Shown: one piece after another, positions 1 to 8,654 of the stretch
How the letters are laid out: the number at the start of each line of letters is the position of its first letter
Numbering within the stretch: position 1 is the first letter of the stretch
NCBI RefSeq assembly: GCF_041438865.1
Contig: NZ_CP109450.1
Location: forward strand, 434,001-498,000
DNA length: 64,000 nucleotides
Reading direction: 5' to 3'
From: Streptomyces sp. NBC_01471
GTDB lineage: Bacteria; Actinomycetota; Actinomycetes; Streptomycetales; Streptomycetaceae
Program-made: the position numbers and the translations under genes
Notes under the pieces: model-generated
What the model was told of the DNA's origin: nothing
What the model saw: the letters and a program-made list of their open reading frames with translations, nothing else
Database searches by the model: none

Positions 1-100
1 CCGAGCAGCCCGCGAGAGCGAGGGAGCAGACCACGGCTGTGACGGCGAGCGCGCGGGTGCGCGGACGCGTGGCACGGAGGTTCCGGTTGCGGAGGTTCAT
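1..100 (-). CDS. rhaS: Sugar ABC transporter substrate-binding lipoprotein, 5' end only (RhaS-like)
   Basis: Only the first 33 codons are in the window. The ATG at 100..98 overlaps the stop of the upstream permease as ATGA, so the two are translationally coupled. The translation has an Arg-rich n-region, a hydrophobic stretch and a lipobox (LALAGCS), so it is exported and lipid-anchored. It is the last gene seen of a leftward operon of ATPase, permease, permease, binding protein, which makes it the substrate-binding component. Specificity for rhamnose is inferred from the similarity of the neighbouring subunits to RhaT/P/Q, not from this fragment. Confidence 0.75.
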   Translation of the reverse strand, partial: MNLRNRNLRATRPRTRALAVTAVVCSLALAGCS

Positions 101-1110
101 GATGTGGAGGGCCTCTCGAATGGTGTCTGGTCGGGGAGTTGGTCGGGGATGCTGCGCCGTTCGGAGACCGCGGTGATGACGCGCGGAGTGAGGACGGACG
201 CGATGAGCAGCAGGCCGGTGACGATCACCTGGACCTCGTTGGACACATCGTTGAGGGTGAGCAGATTGCCGAGCAGTCCGATCAGCAGGACCCCGGCGAC
301 CGCGCCGCCGAGCGTTCCCTTTCCGCCGTCGAAGTCGACTCCGCCGAGCAGGACCGAGGCGATGACGGTGAGTTCGAGGCCGATGCCGTTGTCGGCACGG
401 GCGCTGCCGTAGCGCAGCGTGTAGACGATCCCGGCGAAGGAGGCGACGAGCCCGGACACCGCGAACAGTGCGATCTTGATGCGCCTGACCCGGATGCCCG
501 CGAAGTACGCCGCGTCCTCCTGGGCGCCGATGGCGAAGAGCGAGCGCCCGAACCCGGTGCAGTGCAGCACCACGGCGGTGATCACGGCCAGCACGATGAA
601 CAGGGCGACGGGGTACGGCACGAACGTGCCGGGCACCGTCCTGGTGTACGCCGCCCACTTCGCGTACGCGTCCGGGAAGTCGGCGACGGCCTTGTCCCCC
701 AGGACCACCGACGCGAGGCCCCGGTAGAGGGTGAGCGTTCCGATGGTCACCGCCAGCGAGGGAAGTCCGATGCGGGTGACCAGCCAGCCGTTCAGCACGC
801 CGCCCGCCGCACCGACCAGCAGGCAGACGGGCACGATCAGTTCGAAGGTCCAGCCCGCGTCCCACAGGGCCCCGGCCAGTGCGCTGGAGAGCCCGAGCAT
901 CGACGCCACCGAGAGGTCGACCTGCCCGGCGACGACCAGCAGCGTCATCGGCAGGGCGATGAGCGCGATCTCCGCGGTGTCGTCGAGCGCGGCGGAGAGG
1001 TTGGAGGTGTCGGCGAAGCCGTCGGTGGTGCCCGCGCCCGCCAGGAAGACGGCGACCAGGAGGACGGTGACGACGGTGTCCCAGCGCACGTATTTGGTGA
1101 GGGTCGTCAT
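97..1110 (-). CDS. rhaQ: Sugar ABC transporter permease (RhaQ-like)
   Basis: A 337-aa inner-membrane permease of the ribose/rhamnose class (BPD_transp_2) with about eight to ten hydrophobic segments. It carries the family's GQVDLSVASMLG motif near residue 65, where the ATPase docks. The open frame extends upstream, but the ATG at 1110 is chosen because it overlaps the previous stop as ATGA and gives the usual family length and N-terminus ([10 protein letters not shown]). It forms the channel with the adjacent permease for sugar uptake powered by the ATPase at 2129-3667. Rhamnose as substrate is a family-level inference. Confidence 0.88.
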   Translation of the reverse strand: MTTLTKYVRWDTVVTVLLVAVFLAGAGTTDGFADTSNLSAALDDTAEIALIALPMTLLVVAGQVDLSVASMLGLSSALAGALWDAGWTFELIVPVCLLVGAAGGVLNGWLVTRIGLPSLAVTIGTLTLYRGLASVVLGDKAVADFPDAYAKWAAYTRTVPGTFVPYPVALFIVLAVITAVVLHCTGFGRSLFAIGAQEDAAYFAGIRVRRIKIALFAVSGLVASFAGIVYTLRYGSARADNGIGLELTVIASVLLGGVDFDGGKGTLGGAVAGVLLIGLLGNLLTLNDVSNEVQVIVTGLLLIASVLTPRVITAVSERRSIPDQLPDQTPFERPSTS

Positions 1111-2132
1111 CGCCTGCTCCTCTTCCGCAGGGCGCTCGTGGTGCGCACCTGCACGATGCGGTCGGTGGTGATGGCCGCCAGCAGCAGCACGCCGGTGATG
1201 GCCTGCTGCCAGAAGGAGTCCACCTTCAGCACGACCAGGGCGCTGCCGATGGTGGTGAGCAGCAGCGCGCCGAGCGCCGCTCCCCATACGGCGCCGGTGC
1301 CGCCGGTGATCGCGACCCCGCCGACGACGACGGCGCTGACCACGGTGAGCTCCCAGCCGTTGGCCGCGTCCGCGACGACGGTGCCGAAACGGGCGAGCCA
1401 GAGAGCTCCGGCGAATCCGGCGACCGCGCCGGAGAAGGCGTACGCGCCGAGGATCCTGCGGCGGACCGGGATGCCCGCGAGGCGGGCGGCCTCGGGGCTG
1501 GAGCCGATGGCGTACAGCTCGCGCCCGCTGCGGTAGGTCCGCAGGTAGTACGCGGTCCCGGCGAGGACCGCGGCGGAGATCAGGGGCAGATAGGGGATGC
1601 CGAGCACGCTGCCGGTACCGAGCGAGAGCACGCCGTCGGGGACGTTGACGGCGTTGATCTGCTCACCGTGCGCCCAGGCGTGGTCGACGCCCTGGACGAC
1701 GTACAGCATGCCGAGCGTGACGACCAGCGCGGGCACCCGTCCGAAGCTGACGAGCGCTCCGCTGACGAGGCCGCAGACGACACCGAGCCCGAGTCCCAGC
1801 AGGACCACGGTGATGGCGCTGTGGTCGGTGCCGGAGGCGAAGTGGCCGCAGGCGAAGGCCGTCAGACCGGTGACCGAGCCGACCGAGAGGTCGATGTTGC
1901 GGGTGATGACGACGACGGACTGGCCGACGGCGAGGAGGACCAGGATCGAGGAGTTGAGCAGCAGGTCCTTGATGCCCTGGTCGTCGAGGAAGCCGGGGTT
2001 GGCGAGCCAGGTGCAGAGGATGAGGAGCACCAGCGCGCCGCCGATGCTCAGTTCGCGGGCCCGGAAGACGGTGTCGAGCAGCGAGCGCGCGGAGTCCGGT
2101 GCGGGCAGGGGCTTGTCGAGGGTGGTGGTCAT
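1107..2132 (-). CDS. rhaP: Sugar ABC transporter permease (RhaP-like)
   Basis: A 341-aa permease of the same class as its downstream neighbour, with the motif [13 protein letters not shown] near residue 80 and multiple transmembrane helices. The ATG at 2132 overlaps the stop of the ATPase gene as ATGA, and its own stop overlaps the next permease start in the same way. The longer upstream reading is out-of-register coding of the ATPase gene. The two different permeases probably form a heterodimeric channel, as in the rhaSTPQ systems of rhizobia. Confidence 0.88.
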   Translation of the reverse strand: MTTTLDKPLPAPDSARSLLDTVFRARELSIGGALVLLILCTWLANPGFLDDQGIKDLLLNSSILVLLAVGQSVVVITRNIDLSVGSVTGLTAFACGHFASGTDHSAITVVLLGLGLGVVCGLVSGALVSFGRVPALVVTLGMLYVVQGVDHAWAHGEQINAVNVPDGVLSLGTGSVLGIPYLPLISAAVLAGTAYYLRTYRSGRELYAIGSSPEAARLAGIPVRRRILGAYAFSGAVAGFAGALWLARFGTVVADAANGWELTVVSAVVVGGVAITGGTGAVWGAALGALLLTTIGSALVVLKVDSFWQQAITGVLLLAAITTDRIVQVRTTSALRKRSRR

Positions 2133-3667
2133 GCCGCCGCGTCCTCCTCGGTGCCGCCGCGTCCCGCCGCAGCGGCCATCACCGACTCCTCGGTGGCGGC
2201 CGTGCGGGGTATTTCGGCCACCAGCCGCCCTTCGCGCATGACCAGCACCCGGTCCGCCATGCCCAGGACCTCCGGCAGATCGGATGAGACCATCAGGACG
2301 GCGAGCCCTTCGGCGGCGAGCCCGGAGAGCAGCCGGTGAACCTCGGCCTTCGTGCCCACGTCGATACCGCGGGTGGGTTCGTCGATGATGAGCACCTTGG
2401 GCTCGGTGGCCAGCCACTTGGCGAGCACGACCTTCTGCTGGTTGCCCCCGGAGAGCACTCCGACGCTGTCGCCGAGCCTGCAGTACTTGAGCTGGAGCCG
2501 CACCGCCCAGTCCGCGGCCCGCGCGGTCTCCAGCGTCCGGCGGACCAGCCCCGCGCGGCCGAGGCTGCCGAGTCCGGTGAGGCCGATGTTGCGCTCGATC
2601 GACATCTCCATGACGAGACCGCGCTGGCGCCGGTCCTCGGGGACCAGGGCGATCCCGGCGTCCATCGCGGCGGTGGGTGAACCGGGTTGCAGCTTCCGTC
2701 CGTTCACGGTCACCTCGCCCGCGTCCGCCCGGTCGACCCCGAAGACCGCCTGGACGACCTCGCTGCGCCCGGCGCCGACGAGCCCGGCGAGCGCGACGAT
2801 CTCGCCGCGGCGCACGTCGAAGCTGATGTCACGGAAGACGCCTTCGCGGGTCAGTCTGCTGACGGACAGGGCGGTCTCGCCGAGCGCGGCCGGCTGCTTG
2901 GGGTAGAGCTCGCCGAGGTCGCGGCCCACCATCCGGCGTACGAGGTCGTCCTCGGTCAGTCCTTCGAGGAGCTCGGTGGCGACCAGCCGTCCGTCGCGCA
3001 GCGTGGTGACGCGCCGGCAGAGCCGGAACATCTCCTCAAGCCGGTGCGAGATGAAGAGGACGGCGGCGCCTTCACCGCGCAGTGTCTCCACCACCGCGAA
3101 GAGCCGGGCGGCCTCGCTCCCGGTGAGGGCGGCGGTCGGCTCGTCCATGATCAGGACGCGGGCGTCGAAGGAGAGCGCCTTGGCGATCTCGACGATCTGC
3201 TGGTCCGCGATGGACAGCCCGCGCGCGGGCCGCGCGGGGTCGAGTGCCACACCGAGCCTGCGCATCAGTGCGGCGGTCGCCTCGTGCACGGCCCTGCGGT
3301 CGATACGGCGCAGCGCCCGGCGCGGCTGACGGCCCATGAAGATGTTCTCGGCGATGGACAGATCGGGGAAGAGCGTCGGCTCCTGGTAGATGACGGCGAC
3401 ACCGGCGTCGCGGGCGTCGGCCGGTCCGTGGAACTCGACGGGTTCGCCGTCCAGCAGGATCCGGCCGGAGCCGGTTCTGTACACACCGGCGAGGATCTTG
3501 ATGAGGGTTGATTTGCCCGCCCCGTTCTCACCCGCGAGGGCGTGGGCCTCACCGGCGAACAGATGCAGGGAGACGTCCTGGAGGGCCCGAACCGCGCCGA
3601 AGGACTTGGAGACGTCCTCCAGCGCGAGCACGGGAGCAGGGCCCGCGCCCGGGTCGGACTGGGTCAT
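2129..3667 (-). CDS. rhaT: Sugar ABC transporter ATP-binding protein, two fused ATPase domains (RhaT-like)
   Basis: A 512-aa protein with two tandem ABC domains, as in the ribose/rhamnose/xylose import class. The N-terminal half has a normal Walker A (GENGAGKST), Q-loop and Walker B ([10 protein letters not shown]). The C-terminal half has the degenerate P-loop typical of the class (GLVGAGRSE) but keeps the signature LSGGNQQK and Walker [11 protein letters not shown]. The ATG at 3667 is preceded by a GAGGAG ribosome site. It is the first gene of the four-gene operon and lies just downstream of a strong promoter with an overlapping operator-like palindrome at 3708-3719. Confidence 0.92.
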   Translation of the reverse strand: MTQSDPGAGPAPVLALEDVSKSFGAVRALQDVSLHLFAGEAHALAGENGAGKSTLIKILAGVYRTGSGRILLDGEPVEFHGPADARDAGVAVIYQEPTLFPDLSIAENIFMGRQPRRALRRIDRRAVHEATAALMRRLGVALDPARPARGLSIADQQIVEIAKALSFDARVLIMDEPTAALTGSEAARLFAVVETLRGEGAAVLFISHRLEEMFRLCRRVTTLRDGRLVATELLEGLTEDDLVRRMVGRDLGELYPKQPAALGETALSVSRLTREGVFRDISFDVRRGEIVALAGLVGAGRSEVVQAVFGVDRADAGEVTVNGRKLQPGSPTAAMDAGIALVPEDRRQRGLVMEMSIERNIGLTGLGSLGRAGLVRRTLETARAADWAVRLQLKYCRLGDSVGVLSGGNQQKVVLAKWLATEPKVLIIDEPTRGIDVGTKAEVHRLLSGLAAEGLAVLMVSSDLPEVLGMADRVLVMREGRLVAEIPRTAATEESVMAAAAGRGGTEEDAAA

Positions 3668-3707
3668 GGAAGCTCCTCGGTTGCTGAGGGCATGCGTCTC
3701 GAACACA

Positions 3708-3763
3708 TGAAAGGTTTCAACTCGATTGCACGGAAGCTAGGGGCGCCGTTCGCCCCACGTCAA
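3708..3763 (-). promoter_or_regulatory. Promoter and LacI-type operator of the leftward rhamnose-type operon
   Basis: Reading the minus strand, TTGACG (3763..3758) and TAGCTT (3739..3734) are 18 bp apart, a good vegetative sigma promoter. Just downstream, at about +8 to +19, lies the inverted repeat TGAAAGGTTTCA (3708-3719). Its form matches LacI-family operators (TGAAACGTTTCA type), and the location suits repression by roadblock. The regulator is not in the window. Element sequences and spacing are seen; LacI control is inferred. Confidence 0.68.
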
Positions 3764-3824
3764 TGGGCGTGCAACAGAAAATTTCGCCGCGTCCGGCACG
3801 TCGGGGTGCCCATGGAATCCGCTC

Positions 3825-3864
3825 TGGACAAACAGCCATCCCCTCGGGATACTGAAACGATTCA
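3825..3864 (+). promoter_or_regulatory. Rightward promoter with second LacI-type operator
   Basis: TGGACA (3825-3830) and GATACT (3848-3853) are 17 bp apart, and the operator-like TGAAACGATTCA (3853-3864) starts on the last base of the -10 box. It resembles the operator of the leftward operon 145 bp away, giving a divergent, jointly regulated promoter pair. The first gene to the right is a betaine-type ATPase 128 nt downstream, which is not an expected rhamnose gene. Confidence 0.58.
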
Positions 3865-3991
3865 TACGGTCGGCCGACAGGACCATCAACCGGACAGGCC
3901 CGGTCCGGTGGCGGGCACCGCGCACCGCGGCCCGGTCCCCCGCAGGTGCCGCTGGTGAGCGCGGTACGGCCGCGGCGGTTAGCGTTGATCC

Positions 3992-5149
3992 ATGATCGAG
4001 TTCGAGCGGGTCGGCAAGGTCTACCCGGACGGCACGGCGGCCGTGAACGATCTGTCGTTCGAGGTCGCGGAGGGCGAACTGGTGACCCTCGTCGGCCCGT
4101 CGGGGTGCGGCAAGACGACCACGATGATGATGGTCAACCGGCTCATCGAACCGACCTCCGGCCGGATCCTGGTGAACGGCGAGGACATCTCCGGCATCGA
4201 TCCGGTCCGGCTGCGGCGCGGCATCGGCTACGTCATCCAGCAGGTCGGCCTCTTCCCGCACCGGACGGTCCTCGACAACACCGCCACCGTGCCCGCCCTG
4301 GTCGGCTGGAAGAAGGCCAGGGCCAGGGAGCGCGCCGCCGAACTCCTCGACCTGGTCGGACTGGACCCCGGTACCTACGGGTCCCGCTACCCGTCGCAGC
4401 TGTCCGGGGGCCAGCGGCAGCGGGTCGGGGTGGCCAGGGCCCTCGCCGCCGATCCGCCCGTCCTGCTGATGGACGAACCCTTCGGCGCGGTCGATCCCGT
4501 GGTGCGCGAGCGGCTGCAGAACGAGTTCCTCAAGCTCCAGGCGACGGTGCGCAAAACGGTGCTGATGGTGACCCACGACATCGAGGAGGCCGTGCGGATG
4601 AGCGACCGGATCGCCGTGTACGGGGAGGGGCGCATCGAGCAGTTCGACACCCCGGGAGCGGTGCTCGGTACTCCGGCGACTCCCTACGTGGCCGAGTTCG
4701 TGGGTGCCGACCGCGGGCTGAAGCGGCTCTCCGTCACCCGGATCGAGACGGACGACCTGGAACAGCCGCCCGTGGCCCGCATCGACGAAACGGCCGGGAC
4801 GGTCGCCGGGCGCCTGCGCACCGAAGGGGCACGGTGGGCCGTGGTCCTTCGGCAGGACGGCGGACTGCACGGCTGGGTGGCCGCCGACTCCCTCCCGGGG
4901 GCGGGTGGCGCCGTGGGCCCGCTGGCCCGCCGGATGGAGGCCTGGGTACCGGTGGGGGCGCCACTGAAGCAGGCGTTCAGCGAGATGCTGCAGCACGACG
5001 CGGGGTGGGTGGCGGTGCTGGACGGCGACCGCTTCCTCGGCGTGCTGACTCCGGCCAAACTGCACGAGGCGCTGCGGCGCTCGGTGGACGCGGACGCGCA
5101 CGGCGTCACGCGGGACGAGGTGGAGTTCAAGTCCGTCTCGGACGCGTGA
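3992..5149 (+). CDS. Glycine betaine/choline-type ABC transporter ATP-binding protein (OpuCA/ProV-like)
   Basis: A 385-aa ATPase energising compatible-solute import. It has Walker A GPSGCGKTT (residues ~35-43), the OpuA/ProV-style Q-loop IGYVIQQVGLFPH, signature LSGGQRQRVG, Walker B LLMDEPF and switch His (TH near 190). The last ~60 residues form a CBS-like segment, as in OpuCA, where CBS domains sense ionic strength. No Shine-Dalgarno is visible; TAGCGT at 3980-3985 is 6 nt from the ATG, so translation is probably leaderless. It converges with the operon of its presumed permeases and binding protein (5183-7472), whereas such genes are usually in one operon. Confidence 0.9.
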   Translation: MIEFERVGKVYPDGTAAVNDLSFEVAEGELVTLVGPSGCGKTTTMMMVNRLIEPTSGRILVNGEDISGIDPVRLRRGIGYVIQQVGLFPHRTVLDNTATVPALVGWKKARARERAAELLDLVGLDPGTYGSRYPSQLSGGQRQRVGVARALAADPPVLLMDEPFGAVDPVVRERLQNEFLKLQATVRKTVLMVTHDIEEAVRMSDRIAVYGEGRIEQFDTPGAVLGTPATPYVAEFVGADRGLKRLSVTRIETDDLEQPPVARIDETAGTVAGRLRTEGARWAVVLRQDGGLHGWVAADSLPGAGGAVGPLARRMEAWVPVGAPLKQAFSEMLQHDAGWVAVLDGDRFLGVLTPAKLHEALRRSVDADAHGVTRDEVEFKSVSDA

Positions 5150-5182
5150 GCGGGCGGGAACCTCCCTGCGGGGAAAGGCCGT

Positions 5183-6133
5183 TCAGAGCAGGTGTTTCGC
5201 CCGCAGGTAGTTCTTGGCGACGTCCTGGGGCAGCCGCCGCCAGCTGTCCACCTGCTGGTTGAGCGATGCCAGGTCCTTGGTGGTCAGCACGGAGTTGAGC
5301 CGGTCGAGCGCGCCGGCGACCCCGCGGCTCCCGGCGCGGGACCGGTTGACGACGGGCACGATGTAGTCGGCGTTCTGCAGGTGCTTGTCGTCCCGGAGGA
5401 TGACGAGTCCGAAGGCACCGAGGGTGGCGTCCGTGGTCGTGGTCAGCACCATCTGGTCCTGACCGTTCTGCACGGCCTGTTTGGCCGGGGTGGTACCGAC
5501 GCCCTTGGGGTCGATCCCGGTGATGCGGATCCCGTAGGTCTTCTTGAGCCCGGGCTCGCAGTAGGGACGCTGGACGCATTCGTCACCGGCGGCGAGCCTC
5601 ACCGGGAGCTTGGACTCCCCCAGATCGCTGAGGGTCCTCAGACGGTGGCGGGCGGCGTAGGGCGCGGTGACCGCGTAGGCGTTCTGGTCGACCGCCCGGC
5701 CCGGATCCAGGACCGTGAGGCCGCGCGGGGCCGCCAGGGCGCGCAGGGCCTTCATGGTGGCCCTGAGATCGGGCGATCCGGCGGGCGGCGCTCCCGAGCC
5801 CTTCACCTTGGTGTTCAGCCAGTCGGCGAAGGTGGCGGCGTACTCCGGTACGACGTCGATCTGCCCGCTCTCCAGGGCCGGTTCGTAGAGTTCCCTGTTG
5901 GTCACGGACAGGATGTCCGTGCGGTATCCGGCCCGGTGGAGCAGCAGCGCGTACATCTGGGCGAGCAGATCGCTCTCGGTGAAGCCCGCGGTGCCGATGG
6001 TCAACTGCTTGCTGTCGCCGGGCGGCGCCGTGACCGTTCCGCGGTTCTCCAGGGTGGGTCCGGTGCTACAGGCCGCGACGGTCAGCAGGAGCACGCCGGG
6101 CACCAGCCGGGGCACGGCCTTGCGCGCCCTCAC
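5183..6133 (-). CDS. Glycine betaine/choline-type ABC transporter substrate-binding lipoprotein (OpuCC/ProX-like)
   Basis: A 316-aa exported lipoprotein: basic N-terminus, hydrophobic core and lipobox LTVAACS. The mature part is an OpuAC-type binding protein (e.g. TIGTAGFTESDLLAQMYA, and DVVPEYAATF near residue 100). The GTG at 6133 overlaps the upstream permease stop as GTGA, and the longer frame upstream only antisenses or overlaps that gene. It is the third gene of a permease-permease-binding-protein operon. It ends 33 bp from the convergent ATPase gene, with no obvious terminator hairpin between them. The exact solute (betaine, choline, carnitine or proline) cannot be told. Confidence 0.88.
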   Translation of the reverse strand: MRARKAVPRLVPGVLLLTVAACSTGPTLENRGTVTAPPGDSKQLTIGTAGFTESDLLAQMYALLLHRAGYRTDILSVTNRELYEPALESGQIDVVPEYAATFADWLNTKVKGSGAPPAGSPDLRATMKALRALAAPRGLTVLDPGRAVDQNAYAVTAPYAARHRLRTLSDLGESKLPVRLAAGDECVQRPYCEPGLKKTYGIRITGIDPKGVGTTPAKQAVQNGQDQMVLTTTTDATLGAFGLVILRDDKHLQNADYIVPVVNRSRAGSRGVAGALDRLNSVLTTKDLASLNQQVDSWRRLPQDVAKNYLRAKHLL

Positions 6134-6804
6134 TCCGTACTGCCTCTCGCCCACGCGGGCGCCAGCCGCTGGCCGATCACGAACAGGGTCTCCACCAGCA
6201 GCGCGAACACTGCCACCAGCAGCGCACCCGCGACGACCTGCGGCGTGGAGGCCAGATTGAAGCCGGCGGTGATGATCCGTCCGAGACCGCCGCCGCCGGC
6301 GAGCGCCGCGAGGGTGGCCGTGGCGACGAGCTGCACGGCGGCGATCCGCATCCCGGTGAGGATCAGGGGCGACGCAAGCGGCAGTTCCACGTGGAACAGC
6401 AGTTGTCGTCCTGTCATCCCCATCCCCCGGGCCGCCCTGACGACGTCCTGGTCGACTTCGCGCATCCCGACATAGGCGTTGGTGAGCAGCGGCGGTACGG
6501 CGAAGAGCACCAGCGCGATGACGGTCGGCCAGTCGCCGTGCCTGCCGAGCGGGGTGAGCAGGAGCAGGACGAGCACGGCGAAGGTGGGGACGGCACGCCC
6601 GACGTTGGAGATGTTGACGGCGAGCGCGCCGCCTTTGCCGATGTGACCGAGCACCACGGCGACCGGCAGGGCGATCAGGCAGCTCAGCGCGAGACAGACG
6701 ACGGTGAGGTAGAGGTGCTGGGTGAGCCGGTGGGTGATTCCGCCGTCGCCGGACCAGTTGGCGGAGCTGGTGAGCCAGGACCAGGCGGAGGAGAGGGTGT
6801 TCAT
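6130..6804 (-). CDS. Compatible-solute ABC transporter permease 2 (OpuCD-like)
   Basis: A 224-aa BPD_transp_1 permease with five or six hydrophobic helices and the ATPase-contact loop centred on VRAARGMGMTGRQLL. The ATG at 6804 overlaps the stop of the preceding permease (ATGA), which fixes the start. It pairs with the 223-aa permease encoded just upstream to form the membrane channel for the binding protein at 5183-6133. Confidence 0.9.
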   Translation of the reverse strand: MNTLSSAWSWLTSSANWSGDGGITHRLTQHLYLTVVCLALSCLIALPVAVVLGHIGKGGALAVNISNVGRAVPTFAVLVLLLLTPLGRHGDWPTVIALVLFAVPPLLTNAYVGMREVDQDVVRAARGMGMTGRQLLFHVELPLASPLILTGMRIAAVQLVATATLAALAGGGGLGRIITAGFNLASTPQVVAGALLVAVFALLVETLFVIGQRLAPAWARGSTE

Positions 6805-7472
6805 ACGCGGGTCCACGGCGTGAGCAGCCTCTGCACACCGAGGAGTACGAGATCGGCGGCGACGGCGATGAGTACACAGAGCACGGAGGCGGTCAGTACC
6901 TGGGCCTTGAAGAAGCTGTTCATTCCGCTGTAGATGAGGTTGCCGAGGCCGCCGTATCCGACGATGGCGCCCACCGTGACGAGCGAGACCGCCGAGACGG
7001 TCGCGATACGCAGTCCCGCCATCGCGGCCGGGAGCGAGAGGGGGAGCTCGACGGCGAGGAGCAGCCGGATCGGCCCGTATCCCATCCCCCGGGCGGCCTG
7101 CCGGGTCTCCTCGGGAACGGCGCGCAGCCCGGCGAGGATGTTCCGCACCAGCAGGGTGAGCGAGTAGAGGACGAGACCGGCGATCACGAGCGAGGCGGAG
7201 AGGCCGTACACCGGCAGGAGCAGCGAGAACATCGCGAGGGACGGGATCGTGTAGAGCACGGTGGTGACCCCGAGCACCGGACCGGCGGCCCACCGCCAGC
7301 GGCGGGCCGCCACCGCGAGGGGAACGGCGAGCACCAGCCCGACCAGCACGGAGACCGCCGTCAGCTGGAGGTGCTGGAGGACCGCGTCCCAGAGGATGGA
7401 TCTGCGGGTCGACAGATAGGCACCGCAGATCCACTCGTTGCGCGCGAGGCAGTCGTGCGGAGGCGCGGTCAT
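6801..7472 (-). CDS. Compatible-solute ABC transporter permease 1 (OpuCB-like)
   Basis: A 223-aa permease with about six hydrophobic segments and the EAA-type loop (ARGMGYGPIRLLLAVELPL). It is the first gene of the leftward three-gene operon. The ATG at 7472 has no clear Shine-Dalgarno. The next intergenic stretch (7473-7711) must hold its promoter, but no convincing -35/-10 pair was found. Usual length for OpuCB/ProW-type proteins. Confidence 0.88.
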   Translation of the reverse strand: MTAPPHDCLARNEWICGAYLSTRRSILWDAVLQHLQLTAVSVLVGLVLAVPLAVAARRWRWAAGPVLGVTTVLYTIPSLAMFSLLLPVYGLSASLVIAGLVLYSLTLLVRNILAGLRAVPEETRQAARGMGYGPIRLLLAVELPLSLPAAMAGLRIATVSAVSLVTVGAIVGYGGLGNLIYSGMNSFFKAQVLTASVLCVLIAVAADLVLLGVQRLLTPWTRV

Positions 7473-7711
7473 CCGTCCATTGCAGTCGGCCGCCGGGGGT
7501 GGTGCCCGTCGTGATGGCCCGTTCGGGTGTGCGGGCGAGGGCCGGCCGGGGCTCCGGGGCAGGGCGGCCGCGGGCAGTCCGGAGTCCTGGGCCGTTCGGG
7601 CGCGGCCACCGGGGCGAACTCGCCGGTGAAGACCGGGTCAGGGAACCCGGGGTCCGCGCGGCTCCCGGCACGCAGGACCGGCAGTACGGCGAAGGCCGCT
7701 CCCGGCGACGG

Positions 7712-8443
7712 TCATGGCCACAGCAGGCGCCTGTCCCATCCTTCGCCGTCACGGTGGTAGCTGAGCCGGGTGTGCCGGCGGTCGCCGTCCCCCTGCCAGA
7801 ACTCGACGCTCTCGGGACGCAGCGCGTAGAGCGTCCACTCCGGCGGAACGAGGCCCGGTTCACGATCGACCTGTTCCAGGGACTTCCGGGTCGCCTCGTC
7901 CCGTTCCGCCAGGTCCTGGAGCGGGCTGCTCTGCCTGCCGAGCAGCGCTTCGGCGCGGGCCGCCGGTGAGCGGGCCAGGAAGTCCGCAGCGCTCTGCTCG
8001 GCGGACTCACCGGCCACCGGCCCCCGTACCCGCACCTGCCGCGCCTGGAGGGGCCAGTAGAAGGTGAGCGCGGCGCTCCGGCGGGCGGCCAGCTCCCGGC
8101 CCTTCGGGCTCTCGTCGTGCACAGCGAACTTCCAGCCGTTCGCGTCCAGGCCCTTGAGGATCAGCACGCGTGCGGAGGGATTGCCCTGACGGTCCACGGT
8201 GGAGAGCGTCATCGCGTGCGGTTCGGGCACCCCCGCCGCCACAGCCCCCAGAAGCCATTCGGTGAAGAGCGCGGCGGGGTCCGGCGGGGCGGCGCCCGGG
8301 TCGAACACGGGCAGCTCGCCCGAGAGGACGTCGAGGCCCCGGAGCAGCTCGCGCAGACCGCCCGCGGGCAGCCCTCCCGCACCGGGTACGACCGTGCCGC
8401 CGCCGTCCGCCGCCGTATCCGCGAGGTGCTGACCCACTGTCAC
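7712..8443 (-). CDS. pdxH: Pyridoxamine 5'-phosphate oxidase
   Basis: A 243-aa FMN-dependent oxidase that makes pyridoxal 5'-phosphate from PNP/PMP (vitamin B6 salvage and synthesis). The family core is plain: residues ~74-100 carry the AMTLSTVDRQGNPSARVLIL FMN-binding strand, then SPKGRELAARRSAALTFYW, and the C-terminus ends in WDRRLLWP in place of the usual RLxP. The first ~45 residues are variable. The start is GTG at 8443, preceded by GGATGGA. It is divergent from the MBL-fold hydrolase gene with 211 bp between them. Confidence 0.9.
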   Translation of the reverse strand: MTVGQHLADTAADGGGTVVPGAGGLPAGGLRELLRGLDVLSGELPVFDPGAAPPDPAALFTEWLLGAVAAGVPEPHAMTLSTVDRQGNPSARVLILKGLDANGWKFAVHDESPKGRELAARRSAALTFYWPLQARQVRVRGPVAGESAEQSAADFLARSPAARAEALLGRQSSPLQDLAERDEATRKSLEQVDREPGLVPPEWTLYALRPESVEFWQGDGDRRHTRLSYHRDGEGWDRRLLWP

Positions 8444-8654
8444 TCCATCCGTCGGTGTGCCGGGTGTCCGGTGCGGTTAGTTCCGTCATTGAACATACCT
8501 CCGTGGAGAGGCTCCACACGTCCCCGTCGGCGGCCCTTCGTCCCGTTCGAGTCCGGTGGTGCCCGGGCGGAAGCCGCAGCGCCCCACCGGATCCCCACGG
8601 CTGTGGGGAGGCCGGTTTCCGCTCGTACCGCCCGGTGGGCCAGAATGTACGACC

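Noticed and set aside
139..1536. Long plus-strand frame across the two sugar permeases
   Set aside because: It is the shadow of the permease genes, rich in Arg, Asp and Gln, with no ribosome site.
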